DNA of 32,546 bases from Nitrospira sp. (GTDB taxonomy: Bacteria > Nitrospirota > Nitrospiria > Nitrospirales > Nitrospiraceae): contig JAHFEW010000049.1 of assembly GCA_023248215.1 (NCBI GenBank), positions 1 to 32,546 on the forward strand. Reading direction: 5' to 3'. The stretch's first letter is position 1; every line of letters begins with the position of its first letter. Positions 8,709-16,791 of this stretch are shown piece after piece. The position numbers and the translations under genes are program-made. Under the pieces are notes generated by a model. That model was not told the DNA's origin and did not search any database. It saw only the letters and a list, made by a program, of their open reading frames with translations.

Positions 8709-9335
8709 ATGTCGGTGGGCAATCTGATCTCGGGGCTCCGTGATGTGGTGATGCGTGTTGGGCAGCCGTCAGCCCGCAACGGCGCGTTTGCCATCAATCT
8801 GAGCAGCCGGTATCGCTGGTACCTTGCCCCGGCTCGGCTGGTTATCATGTTGTTGGCAGGGGCGATCGGTGTGGCCATGTTGTGGGACATCTCACAAGCG
8901 TGGTTGGTCTGGCAGGATGTCCAATCCATGGAATCGGCCTTGATCCAAGTTCAGGATCGAGACCGAGACTTGTTGAAGGAAGCGCAGCAGGAAGGTATTG
9001 ATCTGTCGGAGGCGGCCCTGCTGGTCTTGCCCAAGGAGGTCGAGTTTGCCAATCAGTTGATCGAGAAGCGTAGTTTTTCCTGGACCCGGTTTTTGACGGA
9101 GTTGGAGCGCGCCATTCCCCAGCGGATTGCCGTCAACAGCATCCGGCTCGACCCTGCCAACGCCACGATCATGCTGACCGGCTCTGCCAAAGCGCTGGAA
9201 GATGTCACCACCTTGACCGTGACCTTTCAGGATCATCCTCAATTCAAGGAGCCCGTGCTCGGACAGCACCGTGATATGGGCAATGGATTGGTGGAGTTCG
9301 ACCTGTCTTTACGGTATCGGAACCGCAACCCATGA
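8709..9335 (+). CDS. pilN: PilN-like inner-membrane assembly protein
   Basis: A 208-residue bitopic protein. It has a short cytoplasmic N-terminus containing FAINLSSRYRWY (the PilN-type 'INL' motif that contacts PilM), one transmembrane helix about residues 38-62, then a coiled coil (VQSMESALIQVQDRDRDLL) and a small alpha/beta periplasmic domain. That domain contains FLTELERAIPQRIAVNSI and ends in VEFDLSLRYRN, both standard for PilN/GspL periplasmic domains. It starts three bases after the PilM-like gene and its stop overlaps the next start (ATGA). It would link the cytoplasmic PilM-like protein to the periplasmic partner PilO. Confidence 0.85.
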   Translation: MSVGNLISGLRDVVMRVGQPSARNGAFAINLSSRYRWYLAPARLVIMLLAGAIGVAMLWDISQAWLVWQDVQSMESALIQVQDRDRDLLKEAQQEGIDLSEAALLVLPKEVEFANQLIEKRSFSWTRFLTELERAIPQRIAVNSIRLDPANATIMLTGSAKALEDVTTLTVTFQDHPQFKEPVLGQHRDMGNGLVEFDLSLRYRNRNP

Positions 9336-9904
9336 TGTTCCCAGGACTGGACCGCCTCCAACACACGCTGCGCCAACCCTATGCGCCTATCCTCCCGTGG
9401 GTCGCATTTGTCGCGGGGTTGTTTGTGCTGAGTTATGGGATCCATACCTTGGTATTGGGGGCAGCCGCGCAGGAACAGGTCAGGCTCGAAGCCGAATGGG
9501 TGAAGGCGCGGCAGCAACTCAGCCGGCACAAGGAGGCGAAGAAGGCTAAGGCCGATCTCCAGCGCGTATGGGCGGTCCTGCCGTTGTTTCGTGATTTTGC
9601 GCCGCTCGCCCTCGGCGTGACGGAAGAGGCGAAGCGGGACCGGGTCACGTTGCCGGCGCTCTCCTATAAGACGGAGAAGACCGCGGTGCCCGATGCGACC
9701 AAGGCGGTCCTGCAGGGCACGGTGACCGGTCACTATGAGGACCTCAGGCGGTTTCTCTATAACCTGGAATCGGCAGAGGAGTTGTTGTTCATTGAGGACC
9801 TGAACCTGGTCCGTTCGGGCAATGTCCAGGACCAGCAGTTGACCTTCAATATTCGGATTTCGACCTATCTGCGGGGGGCGCATCTCGAATCTCCGGCCCC
9901 GTAA
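9332..9904 (+). CDS. pilO: PilO-like inner-membrane assembly protein
   Basis: A 190-residue bitopic protein that starts at ATG 9332, overlapping the PilN-like stop by four bases. A transmembrane helix (PWVAFVAGLFVLSYGIHTLVL, about 20-42) is followed by a helical stretch rich in Lys/Gln/Glu and a ferredoxin-like periplasmic domain. That domain includes VTGHYEDLRRFLYNLES and LTFNIRISTYLRG. The 'G.Y..L..F...LE' pattern is diagnostic of PilO/GspM-type proteins. It should heterodimerise with the PilN-like protein and hold the PilP-like protein and the secretin in register. Confidence 0.85.
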   Translation: MMFPGLDRLQHTLRQPYAPILPWVAFVAGLFVLSYGIHTLVLGAAAQEQVRLEAEWVKARQQLSRHKEAKKAKADLQRVWAVLPLFRDFAPLALGVTEEAKRDRVTLPALSYKTEKTAVPDATKAVLQGTVTGHYEDLRRFLYNLESAEELLFIEDLNLVRSGNVQDQQLTFNIRISTYLRGAHLESPAP

Positions 9905-9909
9905 TTCGT

Positions 9910-10581
9910 ATGAATCGAGTCAGCAAGAATCAAATGCTGTTGTTATTGAGCCTCGTGGCGCTCTGGGCCGGACTGCTCATGTGGCAATTCGGCCATTCCA
10001 CTGAGCAAGAGCGGGTGCCATTGACGCACGTCAGCGGGCCGAAAGCTGGAGGTCGCACGTCCGTGACTCCCGTGAGTGGCGGCCTGCAGGTTCACTTGGA
10101 ACGGCTTGCCGCCATTAAAGGGCAGCGCGAGGCGACGTTTTCCACGCCACGCAACATTTTTGCCAGCCTCCTGCCCCCTGTGGAGCCGGTCGCTGTTCCG
10201 GATCCAGCCCCTCGTCGAGGCCGTTCCCGTGGTTCCGCCAAACCTGCGGCTCCGCCTCCGGACACAGCAGAGCCGCTCGCTGAAGAGGAGAAGGGGCCGA
10301 CGGCGGAAGAAATTGAACGGCTGCGGATTGCGACTGAGCTCAATCTGTTCCGGTATGTGGGGTTCATGGCGGTGGGGGACGGTCCGCAGAAGAAAAAGAC
10401 CATGGCAGTCGTGGTCAAGAACGAAGAGATGCATTTGCTCCAGGTCGGGGACACCATTGCCGGTGAGGTGTTGGTCAAGGCCGTCTCGCCGGCCGAGATC
10501 ACGCTGCAGGATCTGGCTTCAAAAATCACCCAGGTCATTCCAGTCACGGATGAACCGGGAACGGAGGGACCGCCCAACTAG
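9910..10581 (+). CDS. PilP-like protein (GspC/PilP homology-region domain)
   Basis: A 223-residue protein with one N-terminal membrane segment (about 8-25), a Pro/Ala-rich linker (about 85-125) and a C-terminal beta domain. The latter has LNLFRYVGFMAVGDG, VVVKNEEMHLLQVGDTIAGEV and VKAVSPAEITLQD, the pattern of the PilP/GspC homology region that binds the secretin N0 domain. Canonical PilP is a lipoprotein; this one has a membrane anchor and no lipobox, which is closer to GspC. It starts five bases after the PilO-like gene and would connect the inner-membrane complex to the secretin. Confidence 0.78.
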   Translation: MNRVSKNQMLLLLSLVALWAGLLMWQFGHSTEQERVPLTHVSGPKAGGRTSVTPVSGGLQVHLERLAAIKGQREATFSTPRNIFASLLPPVEPVAVPDPAPRRGRSRGSAKPAAPPPDTAEPLAEEEKGPTAEEIERLRIATELNLFRYVGFMAVGDGPQKKKTMAVVVKNEEMHLLQVGDTIAGEVLVKAVSPAEITLQDLASKITQVIPVTDEPGTEGPPN

Positions 10582-10582
10582 G

Positions 10583-11194
10583 ATGGTGATGGGGTTTCCT
10601 GTTCATATTGGGAATAACCGGGGCGTCACCTATCTGGCCTTGATGTTCTCGATCGTCTTAATCGGCATTTCGGCTTCCGCAACGGCGCGCCAATGGACTG
10701 TCATGGTTCAGCGTGAAAAAGAAGCCGACCTCATGGCGAAGGGGATCGAGATTCAAAATGCCTTGTCGCTCTATTCGGCCACGATGAAGATTGGGCGAGT
10801 CATGAGCACCGAAGTCTACCCTCAATCGTTGGCGGAGCTGACACGGACGCCCAAGCCGTACTTGCGGAAAGTCTATCAAGATCCAATGGGCGGGGAAGAC
10901 TGGGAATATTTGCGCGCGCCGACCGGAGGCATTATGGGGGTGCGGAGTAAAAGTAAAGCCAAACCGATCAAAGAGCGGGATTTCCCCCTTGCCATACGTC
11001 ACTTCGAAGGTCGGAAGTCCTATCATGACTGGATGTTTCAGCATCCCAATCCCTCCTCGCTCTCCATGTTGATGCCGCCGATGATGGGTGTGCCTCTTGG
11101 AAGCATGCCTTCGCAAGCGGGAGTTCCTGGTGCCGTCCCCGGCGCTCCGGTGCCGGGCGCACCTACAGTGCCGGGCCCTGCTCGGAACCCTTGA
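10583..11194 (+). CDS. Atypical pseudopilin with Pro/Gly-rich tail
   Basis: A 203-residue protein, last of the operon. The opening VHIGNNRG|VTYLALMFSIVLIG resembles a prepilin signal: basic leader, Gly cleavage site, long hydrophobic helix. Mature position 5 is Ala rather than Glu. The body (YPQSLAELTRTPKPYLRKVY, QDPMGGEDWEYL, GGIMGVRSKSKAKPI) matches a recognised group of 'FTYL' pseudopilins found in secretin operons of delta- and betaproteobacteria. The last 40 residues are unusual: MLMPPMMGVPLGSMP, then repeated PGA/PVPGAP units. ATG 10583 is one base after the previous stop; ATG 10589 is an alternative. Lack of Glu5 recalls GspK-type tip subunits, but similarity in size is to GspG-like proteins. 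Confidence 0.8.
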   Translation: MVMGFPVHIGNNRGVTYLALMFSIVLIGISASATARQWTVMVQREKEADLMAKGIEIQNALSLYSATMKIGRVMSTEVYPQSLAELTRTPKPYLRKVYQDPMGGEDWEYLRAPTGGIMGVRSKSKAKPIKERDFPLAIRHFEGRKSYHDWMFQHPNPSSLSMLMPPMMGVPLGSMPSQAGVPGAVPGAPVPGAPTVPGPARNP

Positions 11195-11525
11195 CCCGAC
11201 TCCAAATCCCACAGTATCCTATCTTGCTCTAGCAGACTGCGTAAAAACTATTTCGGCGCCCCTGAAATTCGATGGTCCGCGGATCTGGGTTCATAGGATA
11301 CGATCCAGCAGGATGCTCAAAAGGGCCGTCCAGCAAGGCCGCAGCGAATGAAGGGCCGAGGGCATACCCTCTGGGGTGCGTTGAGGCTCTGAACGATGCG
11401 AGAACGCAGCTGGCGGACGTTTTCAGCATCCAGTGAGATCGCCGCAACGACGTTCACAATCTTGAATCGGCCGATGCGTCGGGGCTCCAGGCCTGATACG
11501 TCGCCAGGCAGCAGGAATTCATTAC
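11195..11525. other. Intergenic region between the secretion operon and proA
   Basis: No credible gene lies in these 331 bases. The right half holds the long palindromic repeat listed separately. A CTAGCAG-ACTGC motif at 11229-11240 resembles the usual outer end of such repeats and may be a fragment of a second copy. No clear proA promoter was seen. Confidence 0.6.
11309..11433. repeat. About 125 bp imperfect palindrome, probable dispersed intergenic repeat
   Basis: The left arm begins CAGGATGCTCAAAA and the right arm ends TTTTCAGCATCCAG, so the outer ends are inverted copies with one mismatch each side of the AAAA/TTTT step. Inside, GTCCAGC (11328-11334) faces GCTGGCGGAC (11408-11417), and a central ACCCTCTGGGGT (about 11366-11377) forms the tip. 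The whole element could fold into a long cruciform or RNA hairpin. I recall near-identical sequence between genes of Nitrospira genomes; that is memory and not checked. Only one full copy is in the window. Confidence 0.7.
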
Positions 11526-12839
11526 ATGGAACAAGACCTCACCGAATCCCCGGCCACGGAGCAGGAGGCTCCCGCTGAAATACTGTCCCCGGAAGACTAT
11601 ATGGCGGCCTTGGTCAGGAAAGCCAAGGGCGCAGCAGGTCGGCTCTCGACTCTACCGACGGCGGTGAAGAACCAGGCATTACAAGCCATGGCCGATGGTC
11701 TCGAAGAGCATGCGACCGAGCTGCTGGCCGAGAATGAAAAAGATCTCGAACAGTTCGATGCTACGCCGGAACGCCAGGCCATGTCCGACCGGTTGCGGCT
11801 GACGACGGAGCGGATCCAAGAAATGGCGGCGGGGATGCGCGACATCGCCCGGTTGCCGGATCCGCTCGGAGACATGCCGAAGATGTGGACCAGACCGAAC
11901 GGGATGCAGGTCGGCCGGATGCGAGTGCCCATCGGAGTGATCGGCATCATCTATGAAGCACGCCCCAATGTCACGGCGGACTCAGCGGCCCTGTGCCTCA
12001 AATCGGGGAATGTCTGTATCCTGCGCGGGGGGTCGGAAGCGATCCATTCGAATACAGCCATCGCCAAGGTCTTGTGCGACTCCGCCGAGAAGGCCGGCGT
12101 GCCGGCGGGAGCGATCACCTTTGTCGATCGCCCGGAGCGGGAAATCGTCCAGCTGTTGCTCAAGCAGGATCAGTTCATCGACCTCATCATTCCCAGAGGC
12201 GGCGAATCCCTGATGAAGACGATCGCTGAGCATGCGACAATACCGGTGCTCAAGCATGACAAGGGGGTCTGCCATACGTATGTCGATGCGGATGCCGATC
12301 CCAAGGTCGCTGAGCGGATCTGTTTGAATGCGAAGGTGCAACGCCCCTCCACCTGCAATGCGATGGAAACCCTGTTGGTCCATCAGAGTATCGCGCGGAC
12401 CTGGCTTCCACTTCTGGTGCAACAACTCACAGCGGCCAAGGTGGAGGTCCGCGGATGCGCAAAGACCTGTCAGCTGTGTCCGGAAGCCACGCCGGCCGCC
12501 GATGAAGATTTCGGGAAAGAATTCCTGGACCTTATCTTGGCGATCAAAGTAGTCAAGCACATGGATGAAGCCATGGACCACATCGCGACCTACGGGTCTC
12601 GGCACACAGAAGCGATTGTGACGAAGGATTACGCCCACGCGATGCGATTTATGCGTGAAGTTGATGCCGGCGCTGTCCTCGTGAATGCCTCGACCCGGCT
12701 CAATGACGGCTACCAGTTTGGCCTGGGGGCGGAAATCGGCATCAGCACGTCGCGGCTGCATGCTCGAGGTCCCATGGGGCTTGAGGAATTGACCTGCTCA
12801 AAATTCGTGGTGCTCGGGAGCGGCCAGATCCGCGAGTAG
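11526..12839 (+). CDS. proA: Gamma-glutamyl phosphate reductase
   Basis: ProA reduces gamma-glutamyl phosphate to glutamate-5-semialdehyde with NADPH, the second step of proline synthesis in the cytoplasm. The 437 residues include a 20-residue acidic N-terminal extension beyond the usual ~417. The family landmarks are present: PIGVIGIIYEARPNVTADSA, GGSEAIHSN, the nucleotide-binding region, and catalytic Cys277 in RPSTCNAMETLLVH. The C-terminus contains GLGAEIGISTSRLHARGPMGLEELT, which is near-invariant in ProA. The glutamate kinase gene proB is not beside it. The stop codon is followed immediately by the ATG of the next gene. Confidence 0.97.
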   Translation: MEQDLTESPATEQEAPAEILSPEDYMAALVRKAKGAAGRLSTLPTAVKNQALQAMADGLEEHATELLAENEKDLEQFDATPERQAMSDRLRLTTERIQEMAAGMRDIARLPDPLGDMPKMWTRPNGMQVGRMRVPIGVIGIIYEARPNVTADSAALCLKSGNVCILRGGSEAIHSNTAIAKVLCDSAEKAGVPAGAITFVDRPEREIVQLLLKQDQFIDLIIPRGGESLMKTIAEHATIPVLKHDKGVCHTYVDADADPKVAERICLNAKVQRPSTCNAMETLLVHQSIARTWLPLLVQQLTAAKVEVRGCAKTCQLCPEATPAADEDFGKEFLDLILAIKVVKHMDEAMDHIATYGSRHTEAIVTKDYAHAMRFMREVDAGAVLVNASTRLNDGYQFGLGAEIGISTSRLHARGPMGLEELTCSKFVVLGSGQIRE

Positions 12840-14624
12840 ATGCTGCCCGACCCCGTGATAGAGGAAATCCTTAGGCGTTCAGGTACGCTCGTCTTTCCCT
12901 CCAACCTCGCAGTCTCGCCACATGTGCTGGCTACCCCAGCTTCTTCCACGCGCCGACCGACCGGCCATCTCGTGGTCTATGGGAGCCATGGCCGCCGGGT
13001 GCTCGCGACCGATCCGGACGGCCATCCGCTGCATGAATGTGAATGGGGGACGGTCGGTGGAGCGCTTCGACTCCTGCGTGCACGGGTGCATCTCGACTGG
13101 GGCGCCTGGGTCGGTCTGACGCCCAGCGGCCTGGTCAATACCATGACCCTGGATCTCTCCCGAAGACCGGGATGGCAGCGTCTGCGGACCGACGATCTTC
13201 GTGGCATGGCGGCGCAGGCGATGCAGGTGCCGCTGGAGGAAGTGCGCTTTTTCTACGACGATCGTGACATGACGATCGATGCGAAGGGCATTGCCACAAT
13301 CCGGCATCGCAAGGATGCGATCTATATGTTGCCGGATGGGACCTTCGACCAGAAGCAGTTCATGGCCTGCATGGGAGCCATGCATTGGGAGAACATCGAT
13401 TTCCTCCCGGTCGTCGAGTTGTTCCTCTCGCTGTTGCCCGGCACGGGCTCGGCGATGTTTGAACTGATTCGCGGGCTGTATGACGATCAGAATAGAGAGA
13501 AGCCGGCCCCGCGGCCGCTGCGCTACCGAGGCATTCCTACCTATCCATCTGAGGCAGCCTACCGGCTCTTTAGCGGCTCCTTTCGTCCGCAGGTTCCGGA
13601 CGGCGGCGATCCGTTTCCGGTCTTCATGGATCCACCCCGATCACATCTGGTGACATGGCTGCCGGCGCCCGATCCGCCGAGACGCCATTTTGATGTGACG
13701 CATAAACTCTGCGTAACAATCCAAGGGCAGCGAGTTGTGAAGGCCACCTGCTGGGACGATCCGGCAGGGTTGTCCTATCAACCGTTCGATCAGCGAGGAA
13801 CGGCGCCTTGCCAACGCGGGGTGGCGGTTGATCAAGAAAATCTTGTGTTGATGGATCGAGGGGCCAGGCAGGTCGTTCCATTGAAGCCCAACTGGGGGAA
13901 GGTGACCGAACCTCAATCGATCAGGGCTGCTCAGACCGTCGTTGAGTGGACCTCTGTGTTTGGAGGGGTTGCACCGTCGGTCAGTCCGGAGCAGGCGTTT
14001 GGCGCCGTGCTTCTCTATCCTGACGATGATCGAGAAATCGGGGAGCTGGAAACGCAACCCTTCGTGGCCGACTATCTACAGGACCTCATCGAGCAGGACC
14101 GGCCATTGGCCGCACAGGTGGGACGGGCTGGTCGTCTCTTGATCAGCGGTTTCGATGTCGCGATCACCACCTGTATCGGCAGCGACCACCCTCGTGCCTG
14201 TACGGTGTTCTACGACTATCCAGCGTTTGCGCAACGGCAGGCACAGATGTTGTGGAACACGTGGTCTCGTGCACAACGATTGGAGTGGTTGCCCCAAGTG
14301 CGCATGAGGTCTCGCGCAGACAAGGATGGGGAGGGAAGCAACCAGAGGTACGATCTCGTCTACGAGTGGACGCCATTCAGGCTCTATGACAAGCCGGATG
14401 CAATCATGACACGCATTCAACTGGTGGCGCAGATGCTGCTGCCCGGGGGGGTGGCGTTCGTCGTTGGCCCGCCGACGGTCGCAGATGGGTGCAGAGCTGC
14501 CGGGGTGCAAGTCCAGGCCATCACGCCGGTGGCGACCCTTCCAACCTTTCGTATGCATCAGAGTATCTTGCCTCGGGCACAGCTCAAACCGGGCGTGATG
14601 CTCTATCAGATCGCACAGCGCTGA
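12840..14624 (+). CDS. Conserved-looking protein of unknown function, coupled to proA
   Basis: A 594-residue protein that I do not recognise. Its ATG directly follows the proA TAG with no ribosome binding site of its own, so translation probably depends on proA ribosomes. There is no signal peptide or clear membrane segment. The N-terminal half has VVYGSHGRRVLATDPDG and several His/Asp/Trp-rich turns. The last ~90 residues (from about 503) read YDLVYEWTPFRLYDKPDAI, QMLLPGGVAFVVGP and PGVMLYQIAQR. That layout resembles the C-terminal half of a class I methyltransferase ('D.V....L......LLPGG....VGP'), but no SAM-binding glycine loop was found ahead of it. Codon usage looks like the neighbours, so it is probably resident. 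Function is open. Confidence 0.8.
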   Translation: MLPDPVIEEILRRSGTLVFPSNLAVSPHVLATPASSTRRPTGHLVVYGSHGRRVLATDPDGHPLHECEWGTVGGALRLLRARVHLDWGAWVGLTPSGLVNTMTLDLSRRPGWQRLRTDDLRGMAAQAMQVPLEEVRFFYDDRDMTIDAKGIATIRHRKDAIYMLPDGTFDQKQFMACMGAMHWENIDFLPVVELFLSLLPGTGSAMFELIRGLYDDQNREKPAPRPLRYRGIPTYPSEAAYRLFSGSFRPQVPDGGDPFPVFMDPPRSHLVTWLPAPDPPRRHFDVTHKLCVTIQGQRVVKATCWDDPAGLSYQPFDQRGTAPCQRGVAVDQENLVLMDRGARQVVPLKPNWGKVTEPQSIRAAQTVVEWTSVFGGVAPSVSPEQAFGAVLLYPDDDREIGELETQPFVADYLQDLIEQDRPLAAQVGRAGRLLISGFDVAITTCIGSDHPRACTVFYDYPAFAQRQAQMLWNTWSRAQRLEWLPQVRMRSRADKDGEGSNQRYDLVYEWTPFRLYDKPDAIMTRIQLVAQMLLPGGVAFVVGPPTVADGCRAAGVQVQAITPVATLPTFRMHQSILPRAQLKPGVMLYQIAQR

Positions 14625-14843
14625 CAGGCAGATGACACGACGCTGACCGGTCACGTGGATGTGCCTGGTTCCTGGGGTGACTGAGTGGCCATGGATGAGT
14701 CGTGGGCGTCTGCCGTCATGGCTATGAATGAAAGGTAGTGGGCGGGGAATTGACAACAGTCTTGTCGAGGAGTCTGTTACAATCCGTCGTCGATCTGAAC
14801 GTTGAGGCAACGGTAGAGTACGGACAGAAGGAGCATCCGGCAC

Positions 14844-15365
14844 ATGGGTTGGCGTCAATATCAGAAGCCTCCGGTCAGCGGCAGCGATAAGCGGGCGATG
14901 GTGAGTCATCCGTACCTTCACATCGACAGGCTGCGGCGCTGCGGGGGATTCTCCTTCATCGAGGTGATGATCGTCGTGGTGATCTTGGCCATTCTGGCCA
15001 CCCTCCTGATTCCTCGGGTGATGGGGCGAACGGAAGATGCCAAGCGGGCCGCCACCAAAGCTCAAATCGCCAATATTGAAAGCGCCTTGCAACTCTACAA
15101 GCTCGATAATGGCAACGTGCCCTCGACTGAGCAAGGACTGAAGGCTCTCGTCGAACGCCCCTCGTCAGGTCCCTCCGCCCCCAATTGGAAAGCCGGCGGC
15201 TATCTCCCCAAGGTACCCGCCGACCCCTGGGGCTTCCCCTACAAGTACACGACCCCCTCGACTCAGGGCGGAGAATTCGAGATCATCTCCTTCGGGGCAG
15301 ATGGGACGCCAGGGGGCGAGGGGAAAAATGCCGACATCGTCAGTTGGGATCTGGACCGCAATTGA
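14844..15365 (+). CDS. gspG: Major pseudopilin, GspG type
   Basis: A 173-residue type II secretion major pseudopilin. The long leader ends in RRCGG|FSFIEVMIVVVILAILATL, with Glu5 present. It is followed by AKRAATKAQIANIESALQLY and the classic GspG stretch YKLDNGNVPSTEQGLKALVE. The C-terminal part has GGYLPKVPADPWGFPYKY and FGADGTPGGEGKNADIVSWD, where the acidic residues form the calcium site of GspG. ATG 14844 has AAGGAG ten bases upstream (14828-14833); ATG 14898 would give a more usual leader length. It lies 3.6 kb downstream of the secretion operon, with proA and an unknown gene between. It probably supplies that machine's main pseudopilus subunit, which is inference. Confidence 0.94.
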   Translation: MGWRQYQKPPVSGSDKRAMVSHPYLHIDRLRRCGGFSFIEVMIVVVILAILATLLIPRVMGRTEDAKRAATKAQIANIESALQLYKLDNGNVPSTEQGLKALVERPSSGPSAPNWKAGGYLPKVPADPWGFPYKYTTPSTQGGEFEIISFGADGTPGGEGKNADIVSWDLDRN

Positions 15366-15514
15366 TCCTCTCGGAGTTGCTTCATAACCGTCTCCGTTCC
15401 TGTCTCGCCGTTCTCGTTCCGCGTGCATTTCTGCCCAGCTTCTTCCGAATCGACTCAAGAAGGGTGTGCTGCCAACCGATGAGGAAGAGGGGAAGGTCTT
15501 GTCGGAAGGAGGGT

Positions 15515-16711
15515 ATGATGCGACGTGTGGTGTTTGTCGACGATGCACCGGAGATCTTGCAGCACTTGCGTCGGATTTTGGCCCCCATGCAAACCGAGTG
15601 GGAGATGCAGTTCTTTGCCTCAGCCACGCAGGCCTTGGCGGCGATTCAGGAGACGTCGTGCGATGTGGTGGTCTCTGATATGACCATGCCGGGAATGGAT
15701 GGCGCCAAATTTCTGGGAGAGGTGTGCAAGGCCTGCCCTCAGACCATCCGTATCGTCCTTTCCGGAGACCAGAGCCCCTATAACTATGTGCGGTCCGCCT
15801 CCGTCGCCCATCGGTTTCTGCAGAAGCCGTTCGATGTGGCGACGCTGAAATCAACCATTGAGCAGGCCGAGGCCTTACGGACCGTGCTGGGCAATCCGGC
15901 GCTCCGAAACCTGGTCAACGAGATCAAGGCACTCCCAAGTCTGCCGTCGATCTACCAAGACTTGATGCAGGAAATGCAGGCACCGCAAGCCTCGTTGAAG
16001 AAAGCGGCCCGCATCGTAGCGAAAGATCTCGGGATGGTCACGAAGATTCTTCAGTTGGTGAACTCCGCCTTCTTCGGTCTCCGTACCCATGTATCTGATC
16101 CGGAACAGGCCGTGGCGCTGCTCGGGTTCGATACGATCAAGTCGCTGGTGCTCTCCAGCCAGGTGTTCGCGCAGTTCGATCAGGCTAAGCTGCCGTCGTT
16201 TTCGTTGGATGAGTTGTGGCGCCATGCGATGCTCACCGGTACCTGCGCGCGTCGCATTGCGAAGGAGGAAGGCGCGAGCCAACAGGTCATGGACGAGGCC
16301 TTCACCGCCGCACTCCTGCATGACGTCGGCGTGTTGGTGTTGGTAGCCAACAGGCCCAGTGACTATGCACGCGTCCTTGATCTGGTGCGCACCACACAGA
16401 TGCCGGATTGGGCGGCCGAACGAGAAGTCTTTGGAGCCGACCATGCCCATGTGGGCGCCTATCTGCTCGGGATCTGGGGGCTCAGCGACGGAATTGTGGA
16501 GGCGGTGGCCTTTCACCACCATCCTGCTGACTATATGGCATCGAGTTTTTGCGCGGTCACTGCCGTTCATGTCGGAAACGCCATGGCCGAGACACAGGCG
16601 CGCCTGGGCGATGGCGCGGGTGAAGTCACCGGGCTTGATCAGACTTACATCACGCGTGAGAGTCTTCTTCCGCGACTCACCCGCTGGCGTGAACTCTGTG
16701 CGGCGGGCTAG
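15515..16711 (+). CDS. Response regulator receiver-HDOD protein
   Basis: About 398 residues. An N-terminal CheY-like receiver (1-120) has the acidic pair D9-D10, phospho-acceptor Asp55 (VVVSDMTMPGMDG), the switch Ser (IVLSGDQS) and Lys (FLQKPFD). An HDOD domain follows (about 130-330), beginning RNLVNEIKALPSLPSIYQDL. It retains HD-like residues near 268 (ALLHDVG) and later HAHVGAYLLGIWGL and AVAFHHHPAD, so some metal-site residues remain. HDOD proteins act as signalling adaptors or, rarely, phosphodiesterases. AGGAGG at 15507-15512 is five bases from ATG 15518 and two from ATG 15515, so either may be used. No kinase gene is adjacent. Confidence 0.92.
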   Translation: MMRRVVFVDDAPEILQHLRRILAPMQTEWEMQFFASATQALAAIQETSCDVVVSDMTMPGMDGAKFLGEVCKACPQTIRIVLSGDQSPYNYVRSASVAHRFLQKPFDVATLKSTIEQAEALRTVLGNPALRNLVNEIKALPSLPSIYQDLMQEMQAPQASLKKAARIVAKDLGMVTKILQLVNSAFFGLRTHVSDPEQAVALLGFDTIKSLVLSSQVFAQFDQAKLPSFSLDELWRHAMLTGTCARRIAKEEGASQQVMDEAFTAALLHDVGVLVLVANRPSDYARVLDLVRTTQMPDWAAEREVFGADHAHVGAYLLGIWGLSDGIVEAVAFHHHPADYMASSFCAVTAVHVGNAMAETQARLGDGAGEVTGLDQTYITRESLLPRLTRWRELCAAG

Positions 16712-16719
16712 CCCGCCGC
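16700..16719. terminator. Perfect 20 bp palindrome spanning the HDOD gene stop codon
   Basis: GCGGCGGGC-TA-GCCCGCCGC is self-complementary over all 20 bases and includes the TAG stop (16709-16711). As RNA it would fold into a GC stem with a four-to-six-base loop. No T-run follows, so it is not a textbook intrinsic terminator. It may slow or end transcription, or protect the 3' end. Confidence 0.4.
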
Positions 16720-16791
16720 GCCCGTCTTGACCATCGCTCTCCTCCCACAGTACAACCACCTCGTTGCTGGTCCCACTCCCCGTGAGGCATC

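Noticed and set aside
14750-14783. TTGACA and TACAAT ahead of gspG as a promoter
   Set aside because: The hexamers are good but the spacer is 22 bases, too long for sigma70; no better pairing was found.
14076-15134. 352-residue minus-strand frame across the gspG start
   Set aside because: Shadow of the unknown 594-residue gene and gspG, both better supported on the plus strand.
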